Shown one piece after another: positions 1 to 5,470 of a DNA stretch of 5,470 nt (the stretch's first letter is position 1; the number at the start of each line of letters is the position of its first letter). Made by a program: the position numbers and the translations under genes. The notes under the pieces are model-generated. The model saw only the letters and a program-made list of their open reading frames with translations. It was not told where the DNA came from and made no database searches. The DNA comes from Alphaproteobacteria bacterium (lineage in GTDB: Bacteria; Pseudomonadota; Alphaproteobacteria; UBA6615), in the NCBI GenBank assembly GCA_017643325.1, contig JAEPNS010000136.1, positions 1 to 5,470 on the forward strand. Reading direction: 5' to 3'.

Positions 1-214
1 CGGCCCGGGGATGGACAATGTGCGCTGGGTCGCGCCGGTGCGCCCGGGCGACACGCTGTCGACGGTGGTCGAGGTCAAGGACGCGCGCGCGTCGAAGTCC
101 GATCCGCGGCGCGGCGTGGTGACCTTCGCCGTCACCGTGAGCAACGCGGACGGCGAGGTCGCGACCTTCGATGCGGTGGTATTCGCGCGCACCCGGGCCG
201 GTGCCGCGACGTGA
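1..214 (+). CDS. MaoC-like hot-dog dehydratase, C-terminal part (5' end outside window)
   Basis: The frame is open from the left edge and ends at TGA 212-214, followed at once by an in-frame TAG. About 70 residues are visible. They contain the stretch WVAPVRPGDTL, then alternating hydrophobic strands (VVEVKDARAS, RGVVTFAVTVSNADGEVATF). This matches the C-terminal hot-dog strands of MaoC-like dehydratases, where a 'PVRPGDTL' turn followed by a 'NQDGEVV'-like strand is typical. Such proteins hydrate enoyl-CoA or related thioesters in the cytoplasm. The catalytic Asp/His part lies in the missing N-terminal half, so activity and substrate cannot be judged. ATG 11-13 is internal (the residues before it, GPG, continue the domain), so it is not the start. 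The next gene begins 42 bp downstream in the same direction, so co-transcription is possible. Family assignment is fairly sure; the specific enzyme is unknown. Confidence 0.72.
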   Translation, partial: GPGMDNVRWVAPVRPGDTLSTVVEVKDARASKSDPRRGVVTFAVTVSNADGEVATFDAVVFARTRAGAAT

Positions 215-256
215 TAGAGTTCCCCCAGAGGGCAACAGCTTCGGGTTAATGGGCGC

Positions 257-2128
257 ATGAGCCTGCTCGCCGGGTTCGACCCGGTCGCACTGGGGATGTG
301 GGTGACCTTCGCGGTCATCGTGGTCGCACTCGTCCTCTACACCACCGAACGCGTCTCGCTGGAGCTGACCTCGCTCGGCGTGATCTGCGTCTTGCTGGTC
401 TTCTTCCACTTCGTGCCCGTGCGTGACGACGCGGGCCGGAACATCCTCGATCCGACGGAGCTTCTGGCCGGCTTTGCCAACCCGGCGCTCCTGACGGTCA
501 TCGCGCTGCTGGTCATGGGCGAGGGGCTCGCACGCACGGGTATCCTCGAGGCCGGTGCGCGCCTGTTCTTCCGCTTCGGGCGCGGCAACGCGCCGGTGGC
601 GATCGCACTGGCGTTCCTGGCCGTGCTCGTCGTCAGCGGCTTCATGAACAACACGCCGGTGGTCGTGATCTTCATCCCGATCATGCAGGCGCTGGCCTCG
701 CGGCTCGGGCAATCCCCGTCCCGTCTGATGATGCCATTGTCCTTCGCGTCGATCCTGGGCGGCATGGTGACCCTGATCGGCTCCAGCACCAACCTGCTGG
801 TGTCGGGGATGCTGATCGAGCTGGGCGAGGACGGGTTTTCCTTCTTCCAGTTTGCCGTGCCGGGCCTTGCGCTGGCGCTGGTCGGCGTCATCTACGTGAT
901 CTTCGCCTGTCCGAAGATCCTGCCCGAGCGCGCCCTGCTGGCGAGTGCGATTGCCGGCGGCGGTCGGCAGTTCATGGCCGAGATCGCTGTCTTCGAGGGC
1001 TCCAAGTTCAACGGCATGCGTCCGACTGGCGGCTTCTTCCCGGGGCTCAAGGACATGACGGTGCGCGTTGTGATCCAGAACGAGGAATCCTTCTTTCCGC
1101 CGTTTGACGATTCCTTCGCGCTGGGCGAGGGCGACACCATCGTGGTCGCGGCAACCCGCACCGCCCTGACCGAAGCCCTGAAAGGCGAGCCCGAGCAGTT
1201 CCATCCGGAACTCGGAGCGGACTGGCAGCGTTTCGAGACCGAGGACGGCGTCCAGCGCTGGCAGGTGGGCAACCAGATCCTGGCCGAGGCGATGGTGACG
1301 CCGGCCTCTCGCCTGGTCGGCCAGACCCTCGTGCAGATCGGGTTTCGCTACAAATACCACTGCGTCGTGCTGGGCATTCAGCGCCGCTCCCAGATGATCC
1401 GCGCGCGGGTGACGGAAATTCGCCTCGAGCCCGGCGATGTGCTGCTGATCCAGGGCCGGGAAAGCGACATCCGCGCCCTGCGCGGAGATTCCGATATCCT
1501 GCTGGTCGAGTGGACGGCGTCCGAGATGCCGGCCGTCCATCATGCGGCCAGCACGATGGCGATCTTCGTGGGCGTGATCGCCGTTGCGGCGCTGGGGGTC
1601 ATGCCGATCTCCATCGCCACGCTCGTGGGCGCGGGGCTCATGCTCGCCACCGGTGTCCTCAACATCCGCCAGGCCACCAGGGCGATCGACCGCACCATTG
1701 TCATGATGATCGCCGCCGCGCTCGCCCTCGGCAGCGCGCTGCAGGCTACCGGGGGCGCGGAGTTCCTCGCGGGGCTGATGCTGGCCGTCGTCGGCGAGGC
1801 GTCGCCGGCCGTGATCCTGTCGGCCTTCTTCCTGCTCGTGGCGGTGCTCGCGAACGTGATCAGCACCAAGGCCACGGCCGTCCTGTTCACGCCCATCGCG
1901 GTCGGAATCGCGAACGGGACCGGACTGCCGGTCGAGCCCTTCGCGGTTGCCGTCGTCTTCGCGGCCAACTGCTCCTTCGCCTCGCCGATCGGGTACCAGA
2001 CCAACCTGCTGGTGATGGCGCCGGGAAACTACCGCTTCGTCGACTTCGTACGAGTCGGCACGCCGCTGCTGATCATCGTCTGGGTGGTCTTTACCTTCGT
2101 CGCGCCTTGGTACTACGGGCTTTCCTAG
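257..2128 (+). CDS. SLC13/DASS-family transporter with two RCK_C (TrkA_C) domains
   Basis: This is a 623-residue inner-membrane carrier of the SLC13 (divalent anion:Na+ symporter) type. The first membrane half, residues about 10-217, holds the re-entrant motif SGFMNNTPVVVIFIP (127-141) and GGMVTLIGSSTNLLVSG (168-184). The cytoplasmic middle, about 232-418, holds two RCK_C-like modules: the first ends GDTIVVAATRTALTEAL (292-308), the second contains LVGQTL (353-358) and GDVLLIQGRESDIRAL (393-408). The second membrane half, about 430-618, carries the repeat motif NVISTKATAVLFTPIA (533-548) and FASPIGYQTNLLVMAPG (574-590). The order half-RCK_C-RCK_C-half and the length of about 600 residues are usual for the bacterial subgroup that includes cyanobacterial and algal sulfate carriers. 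The substrate (sulfate, a dicarboxylate or another anion) cannot be read from sequence. ATG 257 is the first start codon after two in-frame stops; only a weak GGG at 251-253 precedes it. The second motif has Thr-Lys where this family usually has Asn-Asn. Confidence 0.88.
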   Translation: MSLLAGFDPVALGMWVTFAVIVVALVLYTTERVSLELTSLGVICVLLVFFHFVPVRDDAGRNILDPTELLAGFANPALLTVIALLVMGEGLARTGILEAGARLFFRFGRGNAPVAIALAFLAVLVVSGFMNNTPVVVIFIPIMQALASRLGQSPSRLMMPLSFASILGGMVTLIGSSTNLLVSGMLIELGEDGFSFFQFAVPGLALALVGVIYVIFACPKILPERALLASAIAGGGRQFMAEIAVFEGSKFNGMRPTGGFFPGLKDMTVRVVIQNEESFFPPFDDSFALGEGDTIVVAATRTALTEALKGEPEQFHPELGADWQRFETEDGVQRWQVGNQILAEAMVTPASRLVGQTLVQIGFRYKYHCVVLGIQRRSQMIRARVTEIRLEPGDVLLIQGRESDIRALRGDSDILLVEWTASEMPAVHHAASTMAIFVGVIAVAALGVMPISIATLVGAGLMLATGVLNIRQATRAIDRTIVMMIAAALALGSALQATGGAEFLAGLMLAVVGEASPAVILSAFFLLVAVLANVISTKATAVLFTPIAVGIANGTGLPVEPFAVAVVFAANCSFASPIGYQTNLLVMAPGNYRFVDFVRVGTPLLIIVWVVFTFVAPWYYGLS

Positions 2129-2156
2129 CTTTTCGTGCTGCGGCGCAACACCGCAC

Positions 2157-2184
2157 TTGACCGGTTCGCGAATTCAACTAGGTT
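2157..2184 (+). promoter_or_regulatory. Candidate promoter of the serC-serA operon
   Basis: TTGACCG at 2157-2163 is followed after 13 bases by ACTAGGTT at 2177-2184. This fits the vegetative promoter pattern described for Caulobacter and other alphaproteobacteria (TTGACgS, 10-14 bases, GCTANAWC), with a good -35 and a partial -10 match. It lies in the gap before serC, and the predicted transcription start near 2190 falls at the start of the structured leader. This is pattern matching by eye only. Confidence 0.45.
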
Positions 2185-2188
2185 CCAC

Positions 2189-2240
2189 GGCGGGCCACGC
2201 CTCCCCAACGGGGCGCGGCGTTCTGTAAGGGACGCGTGAC
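2189..2240 (+). promoter_or_regulatory. Structured 5' leader of serC, candidate serC RNA motif with RBS-sequestering hairpin
   Basis: Two stems can be drawn. The first is CCCC 2203-2206 with GGGG 2210-2213 around AAC, extendable by CGCC 2198-2201 with GGCG 2217-2220. The last is GCGTTC 2218-2223 with GGACGC 2230-2235 (six pairs including one G-U) around the loop TGTAAG. The likely Shine-Dalgarno AAGGGA (2227-2232, 8 nt before ATG 2241) lies in the loop and 3' arm of this last stem. A leader RNA called the serC motif is known upstream of serC-serA operons in alphaproteobacteria, and its final stem overlaps the ribosome binding site; position, gene order and layout all agree here. The extended outer stem shares bases 2218-2220 with the last stem, so the two may compete. 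The ligand or effector of this motif is not established. Membership is recalled from the known description, not from a covariance search. Confidence 0.6.
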
Positions 2241-3422
2241 ATGACAGACATTCCCCGCCAGCCGGACACCCGTCCGGCTTCTCCGCTATTTTCTTCCGGA
2301 CCCTGTGCCAAGCGACCCGGCTGGTCGCTGGACGGTCTTGCGTCGGCCGCGATCGGGCGATCGCACCGCGCGAAGGGCCCGAAAGCCAGGCTTCAGCGCG
2401 TGATCGAGGACAGCCGTTCGATCCTGGGCATTCCCGACGACTATCTGGTCGGGATCGTCCCGGCATCGGATACCGGCGCGTTCGAGATGGCCATGTGGTC
2501 CCTGCTGGGAGCGCGCGGCGTCGACCTCCTGGCCTGGGAGAGCTTCGGGCAGGGCTGGGTGACCGATGTGGTCAAGCAGCTCAAGCTCGAGGATGTGCGC
2601 CAGCTTGATGCGCCCTACGGCGCGCTCCCCGACCTGGCCGGCGTCGATTTCGACCGCGACGTGGTGTTTACGTGGAACGGGACGACATCGGGCGTGCGCG
2701 TGCCGGACGGCGACTGGATCGCGGCCGACCGTGCGGGCCTGACCCTGTGCGACGCGACGTCGGCGGCCTTCGCGATGGACCTGCCCTGGGACAAGCTCGA
2801 TGTCGTGACCTGGTCCTGGCAGAAGGTTCTCGGCGGCGAGGCGCAGCACGGCATGCTGGTGCTGAGTCCGCGCGCGGTGGAGCGCCTGGAGAGCTACACG
2901 CCGCCCTGGCCGATGCCCAAGATCTTCCGCCTGACGAAGGGCGGCAAGGTCAACACGTCGATCTTCGAGGGCAGCACGATCAACACGCCCTCGATGCTGT
3001 GCGTCGAGGACCATCTCGACGCCCTCGACTGGTCGCGGGACATCGGCGGCCTGGATGCGCTGATCGCACGCTCCGATGCCAACTTCGCGGTGATCGAGGC
3101 CTGGGTGTCCGCATCCGACTGGGCCGCATTCCTGGCCGACGATCCCGCCACGCGCTCGACCACGAGTGTGTGCCTGAAGATCGTCGACCCCTGGTTCGAG
3201 GCCCTCGCGGACGACGAACAGGGGGCGGTGGCCAAGGCGGTTGCAAGCCTTCTGGACGGCGAGGGCGTCGCCTACGATATCGGTGCCTACCGCGACGCCC
3301 CGCCGGGCCTGCGTATCTGGGCCGGCGCGACCGTGGAGGCGGACGACCTGTCCGCGCTCATGCCCTGGCTCGACTGGGCCTACGCGACCGTCAAGGCCGA
3401 ACGCGGGGCCGCGGCCGCCTGA
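2241..3422 (+). CDS. serC: Phosphoserine aminotransferase (alphaproteobacterial type)
   Basis: This cytoplasmic, PLP-dependent class V aminotransferase moves the amino group of glutamate to 3-phosphohydroxypyruvate, making 3-phosphoserine, the second step of serine synthesis. The 393-residue product matches the longer alphaproteobacterial SerC subfamily rather than the enterobacterial form of about 360. Visible landmarks are [13 protein letters not shown] (17-29) in the substrate loop, [14 protein letters not shown] (73-86) at the cofactor phosphate, [12 protein letters not shown] (144-155), the PLP-nitrogen Asp in CDATSAAF (Asp171), the Schiff-base Lys in [14 protein letters not shown] (Lys195), and [12 protein letters not shown] (242-253), which completes the active site from the partner subunit in the dimer. 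The start at 2241 is supported by AAGGGA 8 nt upstream and by the conserved N-terminal region following it. serA follows 67 bp later, forming the serC-serA operon. Regulation probably runs through the leader hairpin. Nothing is missing or truncated. Confidence 0.95.
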   Translation: MTDIPRQPDTRPASPLFSSGPCAKRPGWSLDGLASAAIGRSHRAKGPKARLQRVIEDSRSILGIPDDYLVGIVPASDTGAFEMAMWSLLGARGVDLLAWESFGQGWVTDVVKQLKLEDVRQLDAPYGALPDLAGVDFDRDVVFTWNGTTSGVRVPDGDWIAADRAGLTLCDATSAAFAMDLPWDKLDVVTWSWQKVLGGEAQHGMLVLSPRAVERLESYTPPWPMPKIFRLTKGGKVNTSIFEGSTINTPSMLCVEDHLDALDWSRDIGGLDALIARSDANFAVIEAWVSASDWAAFLADDPATRSTTSVCLKIVDPWFEALADDEQGAVAKAVASLLDGEGVAYDIGAYRDAPPGLRIWAGATVEADDLSALMPWLDWAYATVKAERGAAAA

Positions 3423-3476
3423 TCCGGGCTGCCGCGACCGCCTTCATCAAATTTTTCGATACACCCGCAAGACAGC

Positions 3477-3483
3477 GGAGGGA
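3477..3483 (+). promoter_or_regulatory. Ribosome binding site fixing the serA start
   Basis: GGAGGGA lies 6 nt before ATG 3490. It is the strongest Shine-Dalgarno match in the window and selects this ATG over an in-frame upstream ATG at 3241, which lies within serC and would add 83 residues unlike any SerA. Confidence 0.85.
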
Positions 3484-3489
3484 CTTCCA

Positions 3490-5067
3490 ATGCCCAAGGT
3501 TCTGATTTCCGACAAGATGAGCGAGCGCGCCAAGGAGATTTTCGAAGCGCGCGGGATCGAGGTGGACGTGAAGCCGGGGATGAGCCCGGAGGAGCTGATC
3601 GCCTGCATCGCAGACTATGACGGCCTCGCCGTTCGTTCCGCGACGAAGGCCACCGAGGCCGTGCTGGCGGCCGCCGACAACCTGAAGGTCATCGGCCGCG
3701 CCGGTATCGGCGTTGACAACATCGACGTGGCTGCCGCGACCGCACGCGGCATCGTGGTGATGAACACGCCGTTCGGGAACGCCATCACCACCGCTGAACA
3801 CGCAATTGCGATGATGATGGCGCTCGCCCGCCAGATTCCGCAGGCCAACGAGAGCACCCAGGCCGGCAAGTGGGAGAAGTCTCGGTTCATGGGGGTGGAG
3901 GTGACCGGCAAGACCCTCGGGATCGTCGGTTGCGGCAATATCGGCTCCATCGTCGCCGATCGCGCCCTCGGTTTGAAGATGAAGGTCGTCGCCTTCGACC
4001 CCTTCCTCAGCGAGGAGCGTGCGCGCGAAATCGGCGTCGACAAGGTCGAGCTCGACGAGTTGCTCCGGCGCGCGGATTTCATCAGCCTGCACACGCCGCT
4101 GACGGATCAGACCCGCGGGATCATTGACGCGGAGGCCATCGCCAAGACCAAGGAAGGCGTGCGGATCGTCAACTGCGCGCGCGGTGGTCTTGTCGTGGAA
4201 GCCGATCTCAAGGCGGCGCTGGAATCCGGGCATGTCGCCGGCGCGGCACTCGACGTGTTCGAGGAGGAGCCGGCGAAGGAGAACGCGTTGTTCGGGCTGG
4301 CGAACCTGGTCTGCACGCCCCATCTGGGCGCCAGCACCGACGAGGCCCAGGTCAATGTGGCGATTCAGGTGGCCGAGCAGATGTCCGACTACCTGCTCGA
4401 CGGGGCCGTGACCAACGCGCTCAACATGCCGTCGGTCTCCGCCGAAGAGGCGCCGCGTCTGATGCCCTACATGAAGCTCGCCGAGTTGCTCGGCAGCTTT
4501 GCGGGCCAGCTCACGGAATCGGGCCTGAAGAGCGTGACCATCGAGTTCGAGGGCCACGCGGCGGAACTGAACACGAAGCCGCTCAGCGCGGCGGCGCTCA
4601 AGGGGCTGCTCACGCCGCTCCTGGAAAGCGTCAACATGGTGAATGCGCCGATCATGGCCAGCGAGCGGGGGATCGACGTGTCGGAGGTTCGCACGGACCG
4701 CGAGGGCGACTACCAGACCCTGTTGCGCCTGACGGTCGTGACCGACGCGCGCACACGCAGCGTCGCGGGCACACTGTTCGGCGGTGACCGGCCGCGCATC
4801 GTCGACGTGAAGGGCGTGCCCATGGAGGCGGAACTGGGCGCGCACATGCTCTATGTGAACAACGAGGACAAGCCGGGCCTGATCGGCCGGCTCGGAACGG
4901 TTCTCGGCGACGCGGGGCTGAACATCGCGACATTCCAGCTTGGCCGCACCGATTCCGGCGGGGATGCCATCGCTCTGGTCGAGGTGGACCAGGAGGTACC
5001 GGCTGACGTGCTGGAACGGGTCGCCGCGTTGCCGAACGTTGTCCAGGCCAAGGCACTGGAGTTCTGA
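3490..5067 (+). CDS. serA: D-3-phosphoglycerate dehydrogenase (type with ASB and ACT domains)
   Basis: SerA oxidises 3-phosphoglycerate to 3-phosphohydroxypyruvate with NAD+, the committed step of serine synthesis, in the cytoplasm. From ATG 3490 the protein has 525 residues, the normal length of the long form. Domains in order: N-terminal substrate-binding part (1-98) with GRAGIGVDNID (69-79); Rossmann domain (about 99-285) with GIVGCGNIGS (144-153, the GxGxxG turn Gly147/149/152) and Asp170 for the NAD ribose; intervening ASB domain (about 317-445); and C-terminal ACT domain (about 451-525). The catalytic set is complete: Arg231 in NCARGGLV, Glu260 in FEEEP and His278 in TPHLGAST. The ACT start YVNNEDKPGLIG with Asp460 and Asn478 corresponds to the serine-binding loop, so feedback inhibition by serine is likely but inferred. 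It is the second gene of the serC-serA operon; the 67-bp spacer shows no convincing terminator. Confidence 0.96.
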   Translation: MPKVLISDKMSERAKEIFEARGIEVDVKPGMSPEELIACIADYDGLAVRSATKATEAVLAAADNLKVIGRAGIGVDNIDVAAATARGIVVMNTPFGNAITTAEHAIAMMMALARQIPQANESTQAGKWEKSRFMGVEVTGKTLGIVGCGNIGSIVADRALGLKMKVVAFDPFLSEERAREIGVDKVELDELLRRADFISLHTPLTDQTRGIIDAEAIAKTKEGVRIVNCARGGLVVEADLKAALESGHVAGAALDVFEEEPAKENALFGLANLVCTPHLGASTDEAQVNVAIQVAEQMSDYLLDGAVTNALNMPSVSAEEAPRLMPYMKLAELLGSFAGQLTESGLKSVTIEFEGHAAELNTKPLSAAALKGLLTPLLESVNMVNAPIMASERGIDVSEVRTDREGDYQTLLRLTVVTDARTRSVAGTLFGGDRPRIVDVKGVPMEAELGAHMLYVNNEDKPGLIGRLGTVLGDAGLNIATFQLGRTDSGGDAIALVEVDQEVPADVLERVAALPNVVQAKALEF

Positions 5068-5286
5068 CGCGGCGCACCGCAAGACGGACAGGCGATCACG
5101 TTCGCGGGAGCCGGGCCCTTCACCCGCCCGGATTTCGGGCAGACGACTGCAAAGCCATGAAAAGTTAAAACAAACCGGCTCGCCAACGCTTGCGAACGCG
5201 GCTAGTTTGCCACCGACAGAGGGTGAGAGTGCCCGACGACGATTTTCCTGACGGGAGACCGGGATTTGTCACGAATTGGATTTGAC
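5068..5286 (+). other. Intergenic region between serA and the exported-protein gene
   Basis: I see no gene in these 219 bases. The first half is GC-rich with overlapping inverted repeats at 5111-5140. It is followed by an A-rich patch at about 5150-5175 and a possible -10 element GCTAGTTT at 5201-5208, which has no good -35 at the expected distance. A promoter for the downstream gene probably lies here but cannot be placed with confidence. Confidence 0.5.
5111..5131 (+). terminator. Possible transcription terminator hairpin after serA
   Basis: CCGGGC 5111-5116 can pair with GCCCGG 5126-5131 around a 9-nt loop, 43 bp after the serA stop. The strong GC stem suits a terminator, but only ATTT follows rather than a T-run, so it is not a textbook intrinsic terminator and may only stabilise the 3' end of the message. 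The 3' arm can alternatively pair with CGGGC at 5136-5140. Confidence 0.3.
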
Positions 5287-5470
5287 ATGAAACGTTTGCG
5301 ATGGGGCGTTGCCGCCGCCGTCCTGCTCGCCGCGGCGAGCGCTCCGGCGAATGCCTTTCAGCCTCGCGATTCAAGCGAGCTGGACGCCGTGAACGTACGC
5401 ATCCTGCAGAGCGAGATGATGGTTGCTGCGCTGACCTGTGACATGCGCACCAACTACAACAGCATGATCC
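5287..5470 (+). CDS. Unidentified exported protein, N-terminal part (3' end outside window)
   Basis: An open frame from ATG 5287 runs off the right edge, giving 61 residues. The first 23 form a classical Sec signal peptide: a basic start (MKRLRW), a hydrophobic Ala/Leu/Val core (VAAAVLLAAASA) and an Ala-x-Ala cleavage site (ANA, 21-23, cut before Phe24). The visible mature part, FQPRDSSELDAVNVRILQSEMMVAALTCDMRTNYNSMI, looks helical and has one cysteine (Cys51). The Cys is not at the cleavage site, so this is not a lipoprotein; a periplasmic or secreted location is inferred. I do not recognise the family and assign no function. The ribosome binding site is weak (GGA at 5278-5280, 6 nt before ATG). 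A TTG at 5266 is in frame upstream, but starting there would put extra residues before the signal peptide, so 5287 is preferred. It follows serA by 219 bp and probably has its own promoter. Confidence 0.72.
   Translation, partial: MKRLRWGVAAAVLLAAASAPANAFQPRDSSELDAVNVRILQSEMMVAALTCDMRTNYNSMI

Noticed and set aside
2139..2155. Hairpin TGCGG/CCGCA after the transporter gene as a terminator
   Set aside because: Only five pairs with a 7-nt loop, no T-run after it, and the candidate serC -35 element starts two bases later.
2349..2364. Perfect inverted repeat GCGATC-gggc-GATCGC inside serC
   Set aside because: It is a single six-pair repeat within well-conserved coding sequence (Ala-Ile-Gly-Arg-Ser-His) and is expected by chance at this base composition; no second copy in the window suggests a binding site.
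2286..3014. 242-codon open frame on the - strand opposite serC
   Set aside because: It is a shadow of serC in GC-rich DNA, with low-complexity Arg/His/Ala composition and no family features.
3241..3489. 83-residue N-terminal extension of serA
   Set aside because: It overlaps the serC coding region, its residues do not resemble SerA, and GGAGGGA sits 6 nt before ATG 3490, where the normal SerA N-terminus (MPKVLISDKMS) begins.
2672..3505. 277-codon + strand frame overlapping serC and the serC-serA gap
   Set aside because: It is the out-of-frame reading of serC, dominated by Arg and Gly runs. serC itself explains the coding signal.
3391..5082. 563-codon open frame on the - strand opposite serA
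   Set aside because: It lies almost wholly opposite serA, whose domains and catalytic residues are intact. Its translation is rich in Arg, His and Gly with no recognisable domain, the usual result of GC-rich third positions leaving the antisense frame open.
5190..5208. TTGCGA with GCTAGTTT as a full promoter for the exported protein
   Set aside because: The two elements are only 7 bases apart (TTGCGA 5190-5195, TAGTTT 5203-5208), too close for a -35/-10 pair. The -10-like part may still be real with another -35.
1..5470. Mobile elements, CRISPR arrays, tRNA or rRNA genes, or a novel defence or biosynthetic system
   Set aside because: No transposase or integrase motifs, no terminal or spaced direct repeats, no tRNA-like cloverleaf, and the recognised genes are housekeeping or single transporter and exported proteins.

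Overview
The window is GC-rich (roughly two-thirds G+C by eye) and densely coded on the + strand. It looks like ordinary chromosomal DNA from an alphaproteobacterium, perhaps of the Rhodospirillales type. The reasons are the serC-serA gene order, the alphaproteobacterial form of phosphoserine aminotransferase, a leader before serC resembling the alphaproteobacterial serC RNA motif, and a candidate promoter of the TTGAC / CTAN kind. The species cannot be fixed from this much sequence.

Layout. Bases 1-214 are the 3' end of a MaoC-like hot-dog dehydratase gene that begins before the window. After 42 bp comes a 623-residue SLC13/DASS-type membrane transporter with two cytoplasmic RCK_C (TrkA_C) modules between its two membrane halves (257-2128). 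A 112-bp gap holds a candidate promoter and a structured leader whose last hairpin covers the Shine-Dalgarno sequence of serC. Then follow serC (2241-3422) and serA (3490-5067), 67 bp apart and almost certainly one operon. A 219-bp gap with GC-rich inverted repeats leads to the start of an unidentified exported protein (5287 to the window end).

How the genes work together. SerA oxidises 3-phosphoglycerate to 3-phosphohydroxypyruvate and SerC transaminates that to 3-phosphoserine, so the operon supplies the first two steps of serine (and hence glycine and one-carbon) synthesis. The last enzyme, SerB, is not in the window. Control probably acts at two levels: the serC leader on expression, and the C-terminal ACT domain of SerA on activity. 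The MaoC fragment, transporter and exported protein have no demonstrable link to serine synthesis beyond position.

No mobile element, CRISPR array, tRNA, rRNA or clear sign of horizontal transfer was seen, and there is no convincing novel multi-gene system. The points most worth a second look are the serC leader hairpins and an unusual Ser-Thr-Lys stretch in the second re-entrant motif of the transporter.
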